From NCBI GenBank assembly GCA_041748615.1, contig JBGTCY010000309.1, forward strand, positions 1-13,346: a stretch of DNA of 13,346 nucleotides, written 5' to 3'. The number at the start of each line of letters is the position of its first letter. The stretch's first letter is position 1. The notes below the pieces were generated by a model that saw only the letters and a list, made by a program, of their open reading frames with translations, did no database searches and was not told where the DNA came from. The translations under genes and the position numbers were made by a program. Shown piece by piece: positions 1 to 4,001 of this stretch. The stretch comes from JBGTCY01 sp041748615. GTDB taxonomy: Bacteria > Bacteroidota > Bacteroidia > Chitinophagales > CAIOSU01.

Positions 1-329
1 TATTTTTTAGTTGAAATTTCAACCATAATCACCTCATATATTTATTTGTAGAAAAATGACAGGCTAGCACTTTAAGCCAGAACGAAAACACATCATTTTA
101 GATCAAACAATGTTGTTTGTGTTGAAATTTAGGACTTTAAAAGCAATAACCGCAGCAAACCGCCAAATGACTACATTTCTATTGCTCAAATAATGGTCTA
201 ATACTTACATAGAGAGCTTGGATTGAATGGATTTAAAGGACTGTACTGCCTCAAAGGAATGACTCCACAAGATGTTACCCAAAGCAGCAAGCCAAGCTAT
301 CTTTCATAAACAATTAAAATATAAACAAA
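1..329. other. Leader region without a convincing gene
   Basis: No coding region is supported here. Positions 10-23 form a perfect 14-bp palindrome, GTTGAAATTTCAAC, which could be an operator or chance in AT-rich DNA. A short frame around 210-312 reads ELGLNGFKGLYCLKGMTPQD and then stops; the K-G-M-T-P string is faintly like the C-terminus of IS3-type integrases, but it is too short to call. The stretch just before 330 is A-rich, as usual for Bacteroidota translation starts. The 40-bp motif seen before four other genes in the window is absent here. Confidence 0.5.
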
Positions 330-977
330 ATGAAAAAATCAAATTCAACAAACCGTACAAACGGAAAGAGCAAATCAACGAACAACCGTTCCAATGGTAC
401 GCAAACCAAAGAATCGGGCAATGGCGGCATGCAATCATCGCAGCTCATGAAATTATTTGAAGATGGGTTGAAAGATATTTACTGGGCGGAAAAAGCATTG
501 ACAAAAGCGCTTCCAAAAATGATTAAGAATGCCACCTCACAGGAATTGATTGATGCACTCACCAACCATCTTGAAGAAACCAAAGAACAGGTGACCCGTG
601 TTGAGCAGGTATTTGAATTCATTGGTAAAAAGGCAACCGCCAAAAAATGCGAAGCCATGGAAGGCTTAATTAAAGAAGGTGAAGAAATCATGGAAGATTG
701 CGAAGAAGGAGCGATGTGTGATGCGGGAATCATTGCAGCGGCTCAAAAAGTAGAGCATTATGAAATTGCAACCTATGGCACCCTTTGCGCTTTCGCAAAA
801 ACATTGGGAGAAGACGATGCGGCTGACTTGTTGCAGGAAATCTTAGAGGAAGAAAAAGAAGCGGATATTAATCTTTCTGAAATTGCCGAATCTACCATCA
901 ATATCGCAGCAGCAGAGGAAGATGATGATGACGACAGCAATGTAGCTGTTTCAAAACAAAAACGAAACGCGAGTTAA
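330..977 (+). CDS. YciE/YciF-family (DUF892) ferritin-like protein
   Basis: This 215-residue protein belongs to the YciE/YciF (DUF892) ferritin-like family, small cytoplasmic four-helix proteins that bind metal and are linked to stress responses; their exact reaction is unsettled. The domain runs from about residue 36 to 190, with family-like stretches LFEDGLKDIYWAEKAL (42-57), HLEET (80-84) and VEHYEIATYGTL (141-152), and an EEEKE cluster near 173-177. E54, E83, E92, H143 and E145 are plausible metal ligands. The first 33 residues are a low-complexity Ser/Asn/Thr/Lys tail ending GNGG, and residues 186-193 are an acidic Glu/Asp run. The start at 330 follows an A-rich leader; Met34 (429) is the alternative and would give a protein closer to usual family length. 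A structured terminator follows. In E. coli yciF sits beside yciG, which encodes a small hydrophilic protein, and two hydrophilic proteins are encoded downstream here. Confidence 0.9.
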   Translation: MKKSNSTNRTNGKSKSTNNRSNGTQTKESGNGGMQSSQLMKLFEDGLKDIYWAEKALTKALPKMIKNATSQELIDALTNHLEETKEQVTRVEQVFEFIGKKATAKKCEAMEGLIKEGEEIMEDCEEGAMCDAGIIAAAQKVEHYEIATYGTLCAFAKTLGEDDAADLLQEILEEEKEADINLSEIAESTINIAAAEEDDDDDSNVAVSKQKRNAS

Positions 978-1002
978 ATTTTAAAAGCGTTAGGATTAAA
1001 TA

Positions 1003-1062
1003 GCAGGAGGGCTTCTTTGCTCTGACCCCGTAAGGTCAAAGCGTTGAAGTTCTTTCTATTTT
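1003..1062 (+). terminator. Structured terminator after the YciF-like gene
   Basis: A nested hairpin lies 35 bp after the stop. The outer pair is CTTC (1012-1015) with GAAG (1046-1049), the middle pair GCT with AGC, and the inner pair TGACC (1023-1027) with GGTCA (1034-1038), closing the loop CCGTAA. A T-rich tract follows at 1050-1062. The same architecture and loop recur at 2289-2347. Confidence 0.65.
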
Positions 1063-1117
1063 GGGGGGTAATTAGTCGCTCAACATCTTCAACTTTGATA
1101 AACAATCACCAATCGTT

Positions 1118-1603
1118 ATGATTCAACCTCATTTATCTTCCTTTTGGAAATTCGTCATTGCCGTTCTCCTTTGCGAAGCAACCGGCATCACGAGTGGTTT
1201 GTTATCGCAGTCAGAGATAAATACATGGTTTGCCACGCTTAATAAACCATCCTGGAATCCCCCTGATTATCTTTTTGGTCCGGTATGGACAATCTTATAT
1301 TTTTTAATGGGAATCGCCCTGTGGCTGATTTGGAAAAGCGCAGCGCCTCAACCGGAAAAAAGAAATGCAATCATCCTGTTTTCAGTGCAACTGTTTTTAA
1401 ATTTTTGGTGGTCTATTCTGTTTTTCAGATTTCATTCTCCTGCATTCGCGTTTGCTGATATTCTACTCCTGCTGATAGCTATCGTGTTTACGATTTTTCT
1501 TTTTGCGCCAATTTCCCGCTTGGCTGCATGGCTGCTTGTGCCCTATTTTTTATGGGTAAGTTTTGCCGCTGTATTAAATTTTACCATTTGGAGAATGAAT
1601 TAA
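1118..1603 (+). CDS. tspO: TspO/MBR family tryptophan-rich sensory protein
   Basis: This 161-residue membrane protein is a TspO/MBR homologue. The family are five-helix membrane proteins that bind porphyrins and other hydrophobic ligands and are tied to light, oxygen or stress signalling. Family signatures are clear: KPSWNPP (43-49), FGPVWT (53-58), a second-half QLFLNFWWS (91-99), and PYFLWVSFAAVLN with Trp148 close to the end. Five hydrophobic helices are visible at about 9-29, 52-73, 85-104, 108-130 and 134-152. The length is normal for the family. The gene lies between the YciF-like gene and the first hydrophilin gene, separated from both by terminator or repeat sequence, so it may be transcribed alone. 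No special promoter motif is seen before it. Ligand and physiological role cannot be read from the sequence. Confidence 0.93.
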   Translation: MIQPHLSSFWKFVIAVLLCEATGITSGLLSQSEINTWFATLNKPSWNPPDYLFGPVWTILYFLMGIALWLIWKSAAPQPEKRNAIILFSVQLFLNFWWSILFFRFHSPAFAFADILLLLIAIVFTIFLFAPISRLAAWLLVPYFLWVSFAAVLNFTIWRMN

Positions 1604-1607
1604 TAAA

Positions 1608-1650
1608 GGGCAGTTCTAAAAATGCTTTGCCTCAAATCCCTTCCTTCTCT
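1608..1650. repeat. Partial copy of the GGGCAGTTCT inverted-repeat element
   Basis: GGGCAGTTCTAAAAAT followed by CCTCAAATCCCTTCCTTC matches one arm of the complete inverted-repeat element at 3396-3488. Only this half is present. The element begins 5 bp after the tspO stop codon. The match is imperfect, so the copy looks old or truncated. Confidence 0.55.
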
Positions 1651-1676
1651 AATTTTTCCCTCAACGGTGCGCAGCA

Positions 1677-1747
1677 TGTGTGAATGATGCAACTCTTTCC
1701 CGGAATTGTATAATGCCTTTCGGTATCAATGCGCTCACCTTTGTATT
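1677..1747 (+). promoter_or_regulatory. Shared 40-bp promoter/operator motif, copy 1
   Basis: The 40-bp block 1677-1716 starts TGTGTGAATGATGCAACTC and ends GGAATTGTATAATGC. After a further 20 bp comes ACCTTTGTATT (1737-1747). The same two blocks with nearly the same spacing occur at 2406, 7531 and 9188. The 40-mer ends 87 bp before the hydrophilin start at 1804. It may be an alternative-sigma promoter (ATGCAACTC as -35, TTGTATAA as -10). Alternatively it may be an operator placed above a -7 box resembling the TAnnTTTG consensus of Bacteroidota (here CACCTTTG). Confidence 0.6.
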
Positions 1748-1784
1748 GTGAAGATTCTTTCACCACTGTTCCCGCCAGTTGCGG
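1748..1784 (+). promoter_or_regulatory. Two small hairpins in the 5' leader, copy 1
   Basis: The leader contains GTGAAGATTCTTTCAC (1748-1763; 5-bp stem) and CCGCCAGTTGCGG (1772-1784; 4-bp stem). Both are preserved in the duplicate leader at 2477-2512. They may be mRNA structures that affect translation or stability, or simply inherited duplicated sequence. Confidence 0.35.
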
Positions 1785-1803
1785 TAAATTAAAATTCAAC
1801 AAA

Positions 1804-2115
1804 ATGACAAAAGAACAAAAAGACCAAAAGGTTACAGGTAACCAGGGTCAGCAAAATCAAGGTGGTCAGCAAAATCGCGACAACCAAAGGCAAGAAGGTC
1901 AAACAGAAGAATCCTTTGTAGCTTTTGAGGAAGATAATGACAGTCAGCAGGGTGAACATGCTTCGACAGACGAACGCAACCGCCAGAATAAAAGTCAGAG
2001 TGGAAGTCAGCGTGAACAAAAAGGTGGGGATAGCAAAAAAAACGAACGCTCCAACCAGAGCGGCAATCAGAACAAAAGTCAATCCGGCAAACAGGGTTCT
2101 GATAAAAGACGTTGA
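1804..2115 (+). CDS. Gln/Asn/Ser-rich hydrophilic protein, copy 1
   Basis: This 103-residue protein has no hydrophobic core, cysteine or signal peptide and should be intrinsically disordered and soluble. It begins MTKEQKDQKVTGNQ, continues with a short Gly-Gln-Asn repeat, has an acidic centre (FVAFEEDND, 38-46) and ends with a basic SGNQNKSQSGKQGSDKRR tail. I do not recognise a named family. Composition is like stress hydrophilins and the YciG/GsiB type of general stress protein, and a YciF gene nearby supports that analogy by inference only. The start at 1804 rather than the upstream in-frame ATG at 1729 is chosen because the paralogue at 2532 aligns from exactly this methionine and because 1729 lies within the conserved promoter region. 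The shared 40-bp motif precedes it. Confidence 0.75.
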   Translation: MTKEQKDQKVTGNQGQQNQGGQQNRDNQRQEGQTEESFVAFEEDNDSQQGEHASTDERNRQNKSQSGSQREQKGGDSKKNERSNQSGNQNKSQSGKQGSDKRR

Positions 2116-2130
2116 TTTTCAATAATCCAT

Positions 2131-2184
2131 AGATTAAAGTGAGGCGGCAATTGGAGCCGTAGCTCTTTTCCCCTCTCTTTATTT
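2131..2184 (+). terminator. Terminator-like hairpin after hydrophilin copy 1
   Basis: AAAGTGAGG (about 2136-2144) can pair imperfectly with CCTCTCTTT (2172-2180), enclosing an inner CGGC/GCCG stem; a short T-rich stretch follows. It is homologous to the stronger hairpin at 3181-3240 after copy 2, and so is part of the duplicated unit. Confidence 0.5.
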
Positions 2185-2202
2185 CTCATCAATGCCAGGG
2201 CG

Positions 2203-2280
2203 GCATCGGAAGAACATGCCGACAGCAATATAGCTGATTCAAAACCAATACGAAACGCCAATATATTTTATGCGAGTTGT
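2203..2280 (+). pseudogene. Remnant of the 3' end of a second YciF-like gene
   Basis: Read in frame from 2203, the sequence gives AASEEHADSNIADSKPIRNA when the preceding GCG/GCA codons are included. This aligns with the C-terminus of the YciF-like protein at 330-977 (AEEDDDDDSNVAVSKQKRNA). At DNA level GACAGCAAT, TAGCTG and TCAAAAC..ACGAAACGC are shared in order. About 15 bp have been added before the GCGAGTT that carries the intact gene's stop. No 5' part of the gene is present, so only about 75 bp of coding sequence remain. A terminator of the same type follows, as in the intact gene. Confidence 0.7.
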
Positions 2281-2288
2281 ATAGTTTC

Positions 2289-2347
2289 AGCAGGGCTTAT
2301 ATGCTCTTACCCCGTAAGGTAAAGCAGTAAAGTCCTGCTTTTTTTTA
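2289..2347 (+). terminator. Strong structured terminator after the YciF remnant
   Basis: AGCAGGGCTT (2289-2298) pairs with AAGTCCTGCT (2330-2339) through ten base pairs including one G-U. Inside, GCT pairs with AGC and TTACC (2307-2311) with GGTAA (2318-2322), around the loop CCGTAA. Eight T residues follow. Compared with 1003-1062, the inner stem shows a compensated G-C to T-A change while the loop is identical. Confidence 0.8.
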
Positions 2348-2370
2348 TAAAAAAAACCACCGGAGTATTG
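2348..2370. repeat. Possible relic of the right end of the 147-bp palindromic element
   Basis: An A-run followed by CCACCGGAGTATTG differs at only two positions from CTACCGGACTATTG, which follows an A-run at the right end of the palindrome at 3018-3164. No left end is seen nearby, so this is a truncated relic or a chance match. Confidence 0.35.
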
Positions 2371-2405
2371 AGACCTGTCAGGCATGAAATAACTTTTACT
2401 ATGCA

Positions 2406-2475
2406 TGTGTGAATGTTGCAACTCTTTCCCGGAATTATGTAATGCTTTCAGGACTCAATGCCCACACCTTTGTAT
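2406..2475 (+). promoter_or_regulatory. Shared 40-bp promoter/operator motif, copy 2
   Basis: The block 2406-2445 begins TGTGTGAATGTTGCAACTC and ends GGAATTATGTAATGC; ACCTTTGTAT (2466-2475) follows 20 bp later. It stands 86 bp before the ATG at 2532, almost exactly as in copy 1. It differs from copy 1 at only a few positions and was probably duplicated with the gene. Confidence 0.6.
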
Positions 2476-2476
2476 C

Positions 2477-2512
2477 GTGAAGATTCTTTCACACCTGTTC
2501 CGCCAGTTGCGG
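2477..2512 (+). promoter_or_regulatory. Two small hairpins in the 5' leader, copy 2
   Basis: GTGAAGATTCTTTCAC (2477-2492) and CCGCCAGTTGCGG (2500-2512) are identical to those at 1748-1784, while the bases between and around them have small changes. This preservation is suggestive but weak evidence of function. Confidence 0.35.
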
Positions 2513-2531
2513 AAATTAAAATTTCAACAAT

Positions 2532-2996
2532 ATGACAAAAGAACAAAAAGATCAACAGGTTACAGGTAACCAGGGAGGTCAACAGAATCAAGGTAGTCAG
2601 CAAAAACAAGGTGGTCAATCAAAACAAGGTGATCAGCAAAATCAGGATGACAAGCAGAATCAAAGCGGCCAGCATGGTCAACGCAATCAAGGTGGTCAAC
2701 AAAAACAAAGCGGTCAGCAGAATCAAGGCGGTCAGCATCAGCAAAGGAAAGAGGGCGCACAATCAGAAAAATCCTCTTCAGTGATTGAGAAAGATGAAGA
2801 ACAAAATGATGACCTGAACGAAGTTCCGGGTAAAAATCAGAAGAACGGTAGCAAGTCTCCGTCAGACGAGGGCAACCATCAGGAAGAACATCAGGGCGGT
2901 AGTCAACGTGAAGCTACCGTTCGTGATGCAAACAAAGACGAACGCTCCAACCAGGGCGGTAATCAGAACAAAAATCAATCCGGTAAAGGGTTCTGA
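2532..2996 (+). CDS. Gln/Asn/Gly-rich hydrophilic protein, copy 2 (repeat-expanded)
   Basis: This 154-residue paralogue of the protein at 1804-2115 shares its start (MTKEQKDQ, VTGNQ) and its tail (DERSNQGGNQNKNQSGK). It has no hydrophobic segment and no cysteine and is probably disordered. Residues 15-71 are nine hexapeptide-like units such as GGQQNQ, where copy 1 has only two or three, which explains most of the length difference. Residues 72-130 are acidic and Ser/Asn-rich. Relative to copy 1, two bases (CA) are missing after the GGTAAA codons, so the frame shifts, reads GF and stops at a tandem TGA TAA; the ancestral QGSDKRR tail is lost. Function is unknown; a hydrophilin-like protective role is inferred from composition and neighbours. 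The shared 40-bp motif lies upstream and a strong terminator downstream. Confidence 0.8.
   Translation: MTKEQKDQQVTGNQGGQQNQGSQQKQGGQSKQGDQQNQDDKQNQSGQHGQRNQGGQQKQSGQQNQGGQHQQRKEGAQSEKSSSVIEKDEEQNDDLNEVPGKNQKNGSKSPSDEGNHQEEHQGGSQREATVRDANKDERSNQGGNQNKNQSGKGF
2574..2744 (+). repeat. In-frame 18-bp tandem repeats
   Basis: About nine degenerate 18-bp units encode GGQQNQ, GSQQKQ, GGQSKQ, GDQQNQ, DDKQNQ, a nine-residue variant, GGQQKQ, SGQQNQ and GGQHQQ. The units have diverged in sequence but keep phase. Copy number is likely to vary between strains by slippage or recombination. Confidence 0.8.
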
Positions 2997-3017
2997 TAAA
3001 AGAAGATGATTTTAAAT

Positions 3018-3164
3018 CAATAGTCCGTTACTTTTTTCGAGGGTCAGGGCTAAAGCCCTTGAAAACACTTGGTTCTGCTCTAACCCCGCCTTTAAAGGCG
3101 GGGTTAATGGATAGCGCGTCACTAAAGGGCTTTAGCCCTGACAAAAAAAACTACCGGACTATTG
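3018..3164. repeat. 147-bp palindromic (MITE/REP-like) element
   Basis: Ends are the inverted pair CAATAGTCCG (3018-3027) and CGGACTATTG (3155-3164). Inner arms GTCAGGGCTAAAGCCCTT (3043-3060) and AAAGGGCTTTAGCCCTGAC (3124-3142) pair almost perfectly. The centre holds the perfect hairpin formed by TAACCCCGCC with GGCGGGGTTA (3081-3106). Near-identical TTTTAA sequences flank both ends (3010-3015 and 3165-3170), possibly a target duplication. The corresponding place after hydrophilin copy 1 lacks the element, so it is an insertion. It encodes nothing. Confidence 0.85.
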
Positions 3165-3180
3165 TTTTAATAACTATAGA

Positions 3181-3240
3181 TTAAAGTGAGGAGGCAATCG
3201 CAGCCGAAGCTCTTTGTCCCTCACTTTAGTTTTTTTTCTT
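3181..3240 (+). terminator. Strong terminator after hydrophilin copy 2
   Basis: TTAAAGTGAGG (3181-3191) pairs with CCTCACTTTAG (3219-3229) over ten base pairs and is followed by a run of T. An inner GGC/GCC stem lies in the loop. It is homologous to 2131-2184 and has been separated from its gene by the 147-bp insertion. Confidence 0.8.
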
Positions 3241-3262
3241 TTCATAAAGAACATTCTGAATC

Positions 3263-3379
3263 ATGAATAATTTTTTTCGCACATTGTTCGCAGGCTGGGG
3301 CGCAGCAAAGTTGGGCGGAGGTTGCTTATCTACGATTGCGGTTTTCGTACTCCTCTTTTGGCTGCTCGGACGATGTTAA
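3263..3379 (+). CDS. 38-residue membrane mini-protein
   Basis: The frame from ATG at 3263 to TAA at 3377-3379 encodes 38 residues: MNNFFRTLFAGWGAAKLGGG, then CLSTIAVFVLLFWLLGRC. It has a short amphipathic head, a Gly-rich turn (GWGAAKLGGG, residues 11-20) and one hydrophobic helix at about 21-36, so it should sit in the inner membrane as a single-pass peptide. The pattern of charged head, GWGA-KLGGG turn, then helix looks like small uncharacterised Bacteroidota proteins I have some memory of, but I cannot name a family. The ATG lies 23 bp after the upstream terminator's T-run in an A-rich leader, so it may be the first gene of its own transcript or depend on readthrough. Function is unknown. 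Confidence 0.65.
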   Translation: MNNFFRTLFAGWGAAKLGGGCLSTIAVFVLLFWLLGRC

Positions 3380-3395
3380 AAATTGAATTTCACTT

Positions 3396-3488
3396 ATGGG
3401 CGGTTCTTAAAATTACCTCAATCTCTTCCTTCGGAGAAGGCAAGGGGATGAGGCAACCAACAAAGAACAATTTTTAGAACTGCCCTTA
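3396..3488. repeat. 93-bp inverted-repeat element (complete copy)
   Basis: GGGCGGTTCTTAAAATT near 3398 is inverted as AATTTTTAGAACTGCCC (3469-3485). Inside, CCTCAATCTCTTCCTTC pairs with GAAGGCAAGGGGATGAGG, so the whole element folds into one long imperfect hairpin. A half copy lies at 1608-1650. No coding capacity; it resembles a non-autonomous mobile element. Confidence 0.7.
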
Positions 3489-3512
3489 TAGAACTTAGGA
3501 TAAGTTCGAAGG

Positions 3513-3667
3513 TTCTGTTTAGTGAAGTCTTTTATGATTTGTCAGGTTGGCTCAACGGAAAATTCAGGGACATGGAAATTTTCCAATCTTCTTTCCATGA
3601 CCAACGAAAAGGTACGCGAGCCTGTTACCCGTTAATCAATTCTTTTAAAGACCTTCACTAAACAGAA
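3513..3667. repeat. 155-bp inverted-repeat element with inner hairpin
   Basis: TTCTGTTTAGTGAAG at 3513-3527 is inverted as CTTCACTAAACAGAA at 3653-3667, a perfect 15-bp terminal inverted repeat. CATGGAAA and TTTCCATG form an inner stem near 3568-3600, and GGCTC/GAGCC a middle pairing. This suggests a branched structure, either a MITE-like element or a structured RNA. Confidence 0.7.
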
Positions 3668-3766
3668 TTTTTTAAAAAAAAACTTGTAGCCATTTTTAAA
3701 TAATCCAAAAAAATAAAATCGTTAAAAAACAAATGGAAATCCAAAATAACACCTCCGCTGCTGTAA

Positions 3767-3878
3767 TCGGGAATGGCAACATGACTTCGGGCGAAAATCT
3801 TCCTTTCTGGTTTTCACCGGTAACTAAACCATTAGTCTTTAAGAAACTAAGATTGTTCTGAGCGTATGCCATTCCCGA
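3767..3878. repeat. 112-bp inverted repeat
   Basis: TCGGGAATGGCA (3767-3778) is the exact inverse of TGCCATTCCCGA (3867-3878). Inside, AATCTT pairs with AAGATT and GGTTT with AAACC. It overlaps the weak ORF at 3733-3861. Confidence 0.65.
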
Positions 3879-3894
3879 CCTGTCCCGTTACTTC

Positions 3895-3962
3895 GGAAAG
3901 CAATACCCTGCAAAAAAGGGGATTGCTTTCCCGCCTCGCGGGATTCCTCGCTCGCAATGACG
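3895..3962. repeat. GGAAAGCAAT hairpin and GCAATGACG repeat
   Basis: GGAAAGCAATACCCT pairs with AGGGGATTGCTTTCC (3895-3932), followed by CGCCTCGCGGG and TTCCTCGCTCGCAATGACG. Read on the other strand it begins CGTCATTGCGAGCGAGGAA, a dispersed palindromic repeat type I recall from many environmental bacterial genomes. No gene. Confidence 0.7.
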
Positions 3963-4001
3963 ATTAAATATAGTTTTTCAAGACTCATTTAATAAAACGC
4001 C

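Larger units (their letters stand above)
3380..4001. other. 622-bp intergenic region filled with inverted-repeat elements
   Basis: No gene is firmly supported here. Four separate hairpin-forming elements (listed individually) occupy most of the space. The only frame with a protein-like look is a 42-codon ORF at 3733-3861 (starts MEIQNNTSAAVIGNGNM), which follows an A-rich leader but lies mostly inside an inverted repeat. The last 40 bp, up to the ATG at 4002, probably hold the promoter or leader of the DUF748 gene. Confidence 0.6.

Noticed and set aside
210..312. Possible remnant of an IS3-type integrase C-terminus (KGMTP string)
   Set aside because: Only about 30 codons with one short suggestive string, no other transposase motif and no terminal repeats.
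1729..1803. Upstream in-frame ATG extending hydrophilin copy 1
   Set aside because: The extension lies in the leader with the conserved promoter block and hairpins, and the paralogue starts at the ATG matching 1804.
3733..3861. 42-codon ORF with an A-rich leader and protein-like sequence
   Set aside because: Most of it lies inside a 112-bp inverted repeat and I recognise no family; it may be a gene remnant, but conservation evidence would be needed.
3018..3962. CRISPR array
   Set aside because: The repeats are different inverted-repeat elements with no regular direct repeats and spacers, and no cas gene is present.
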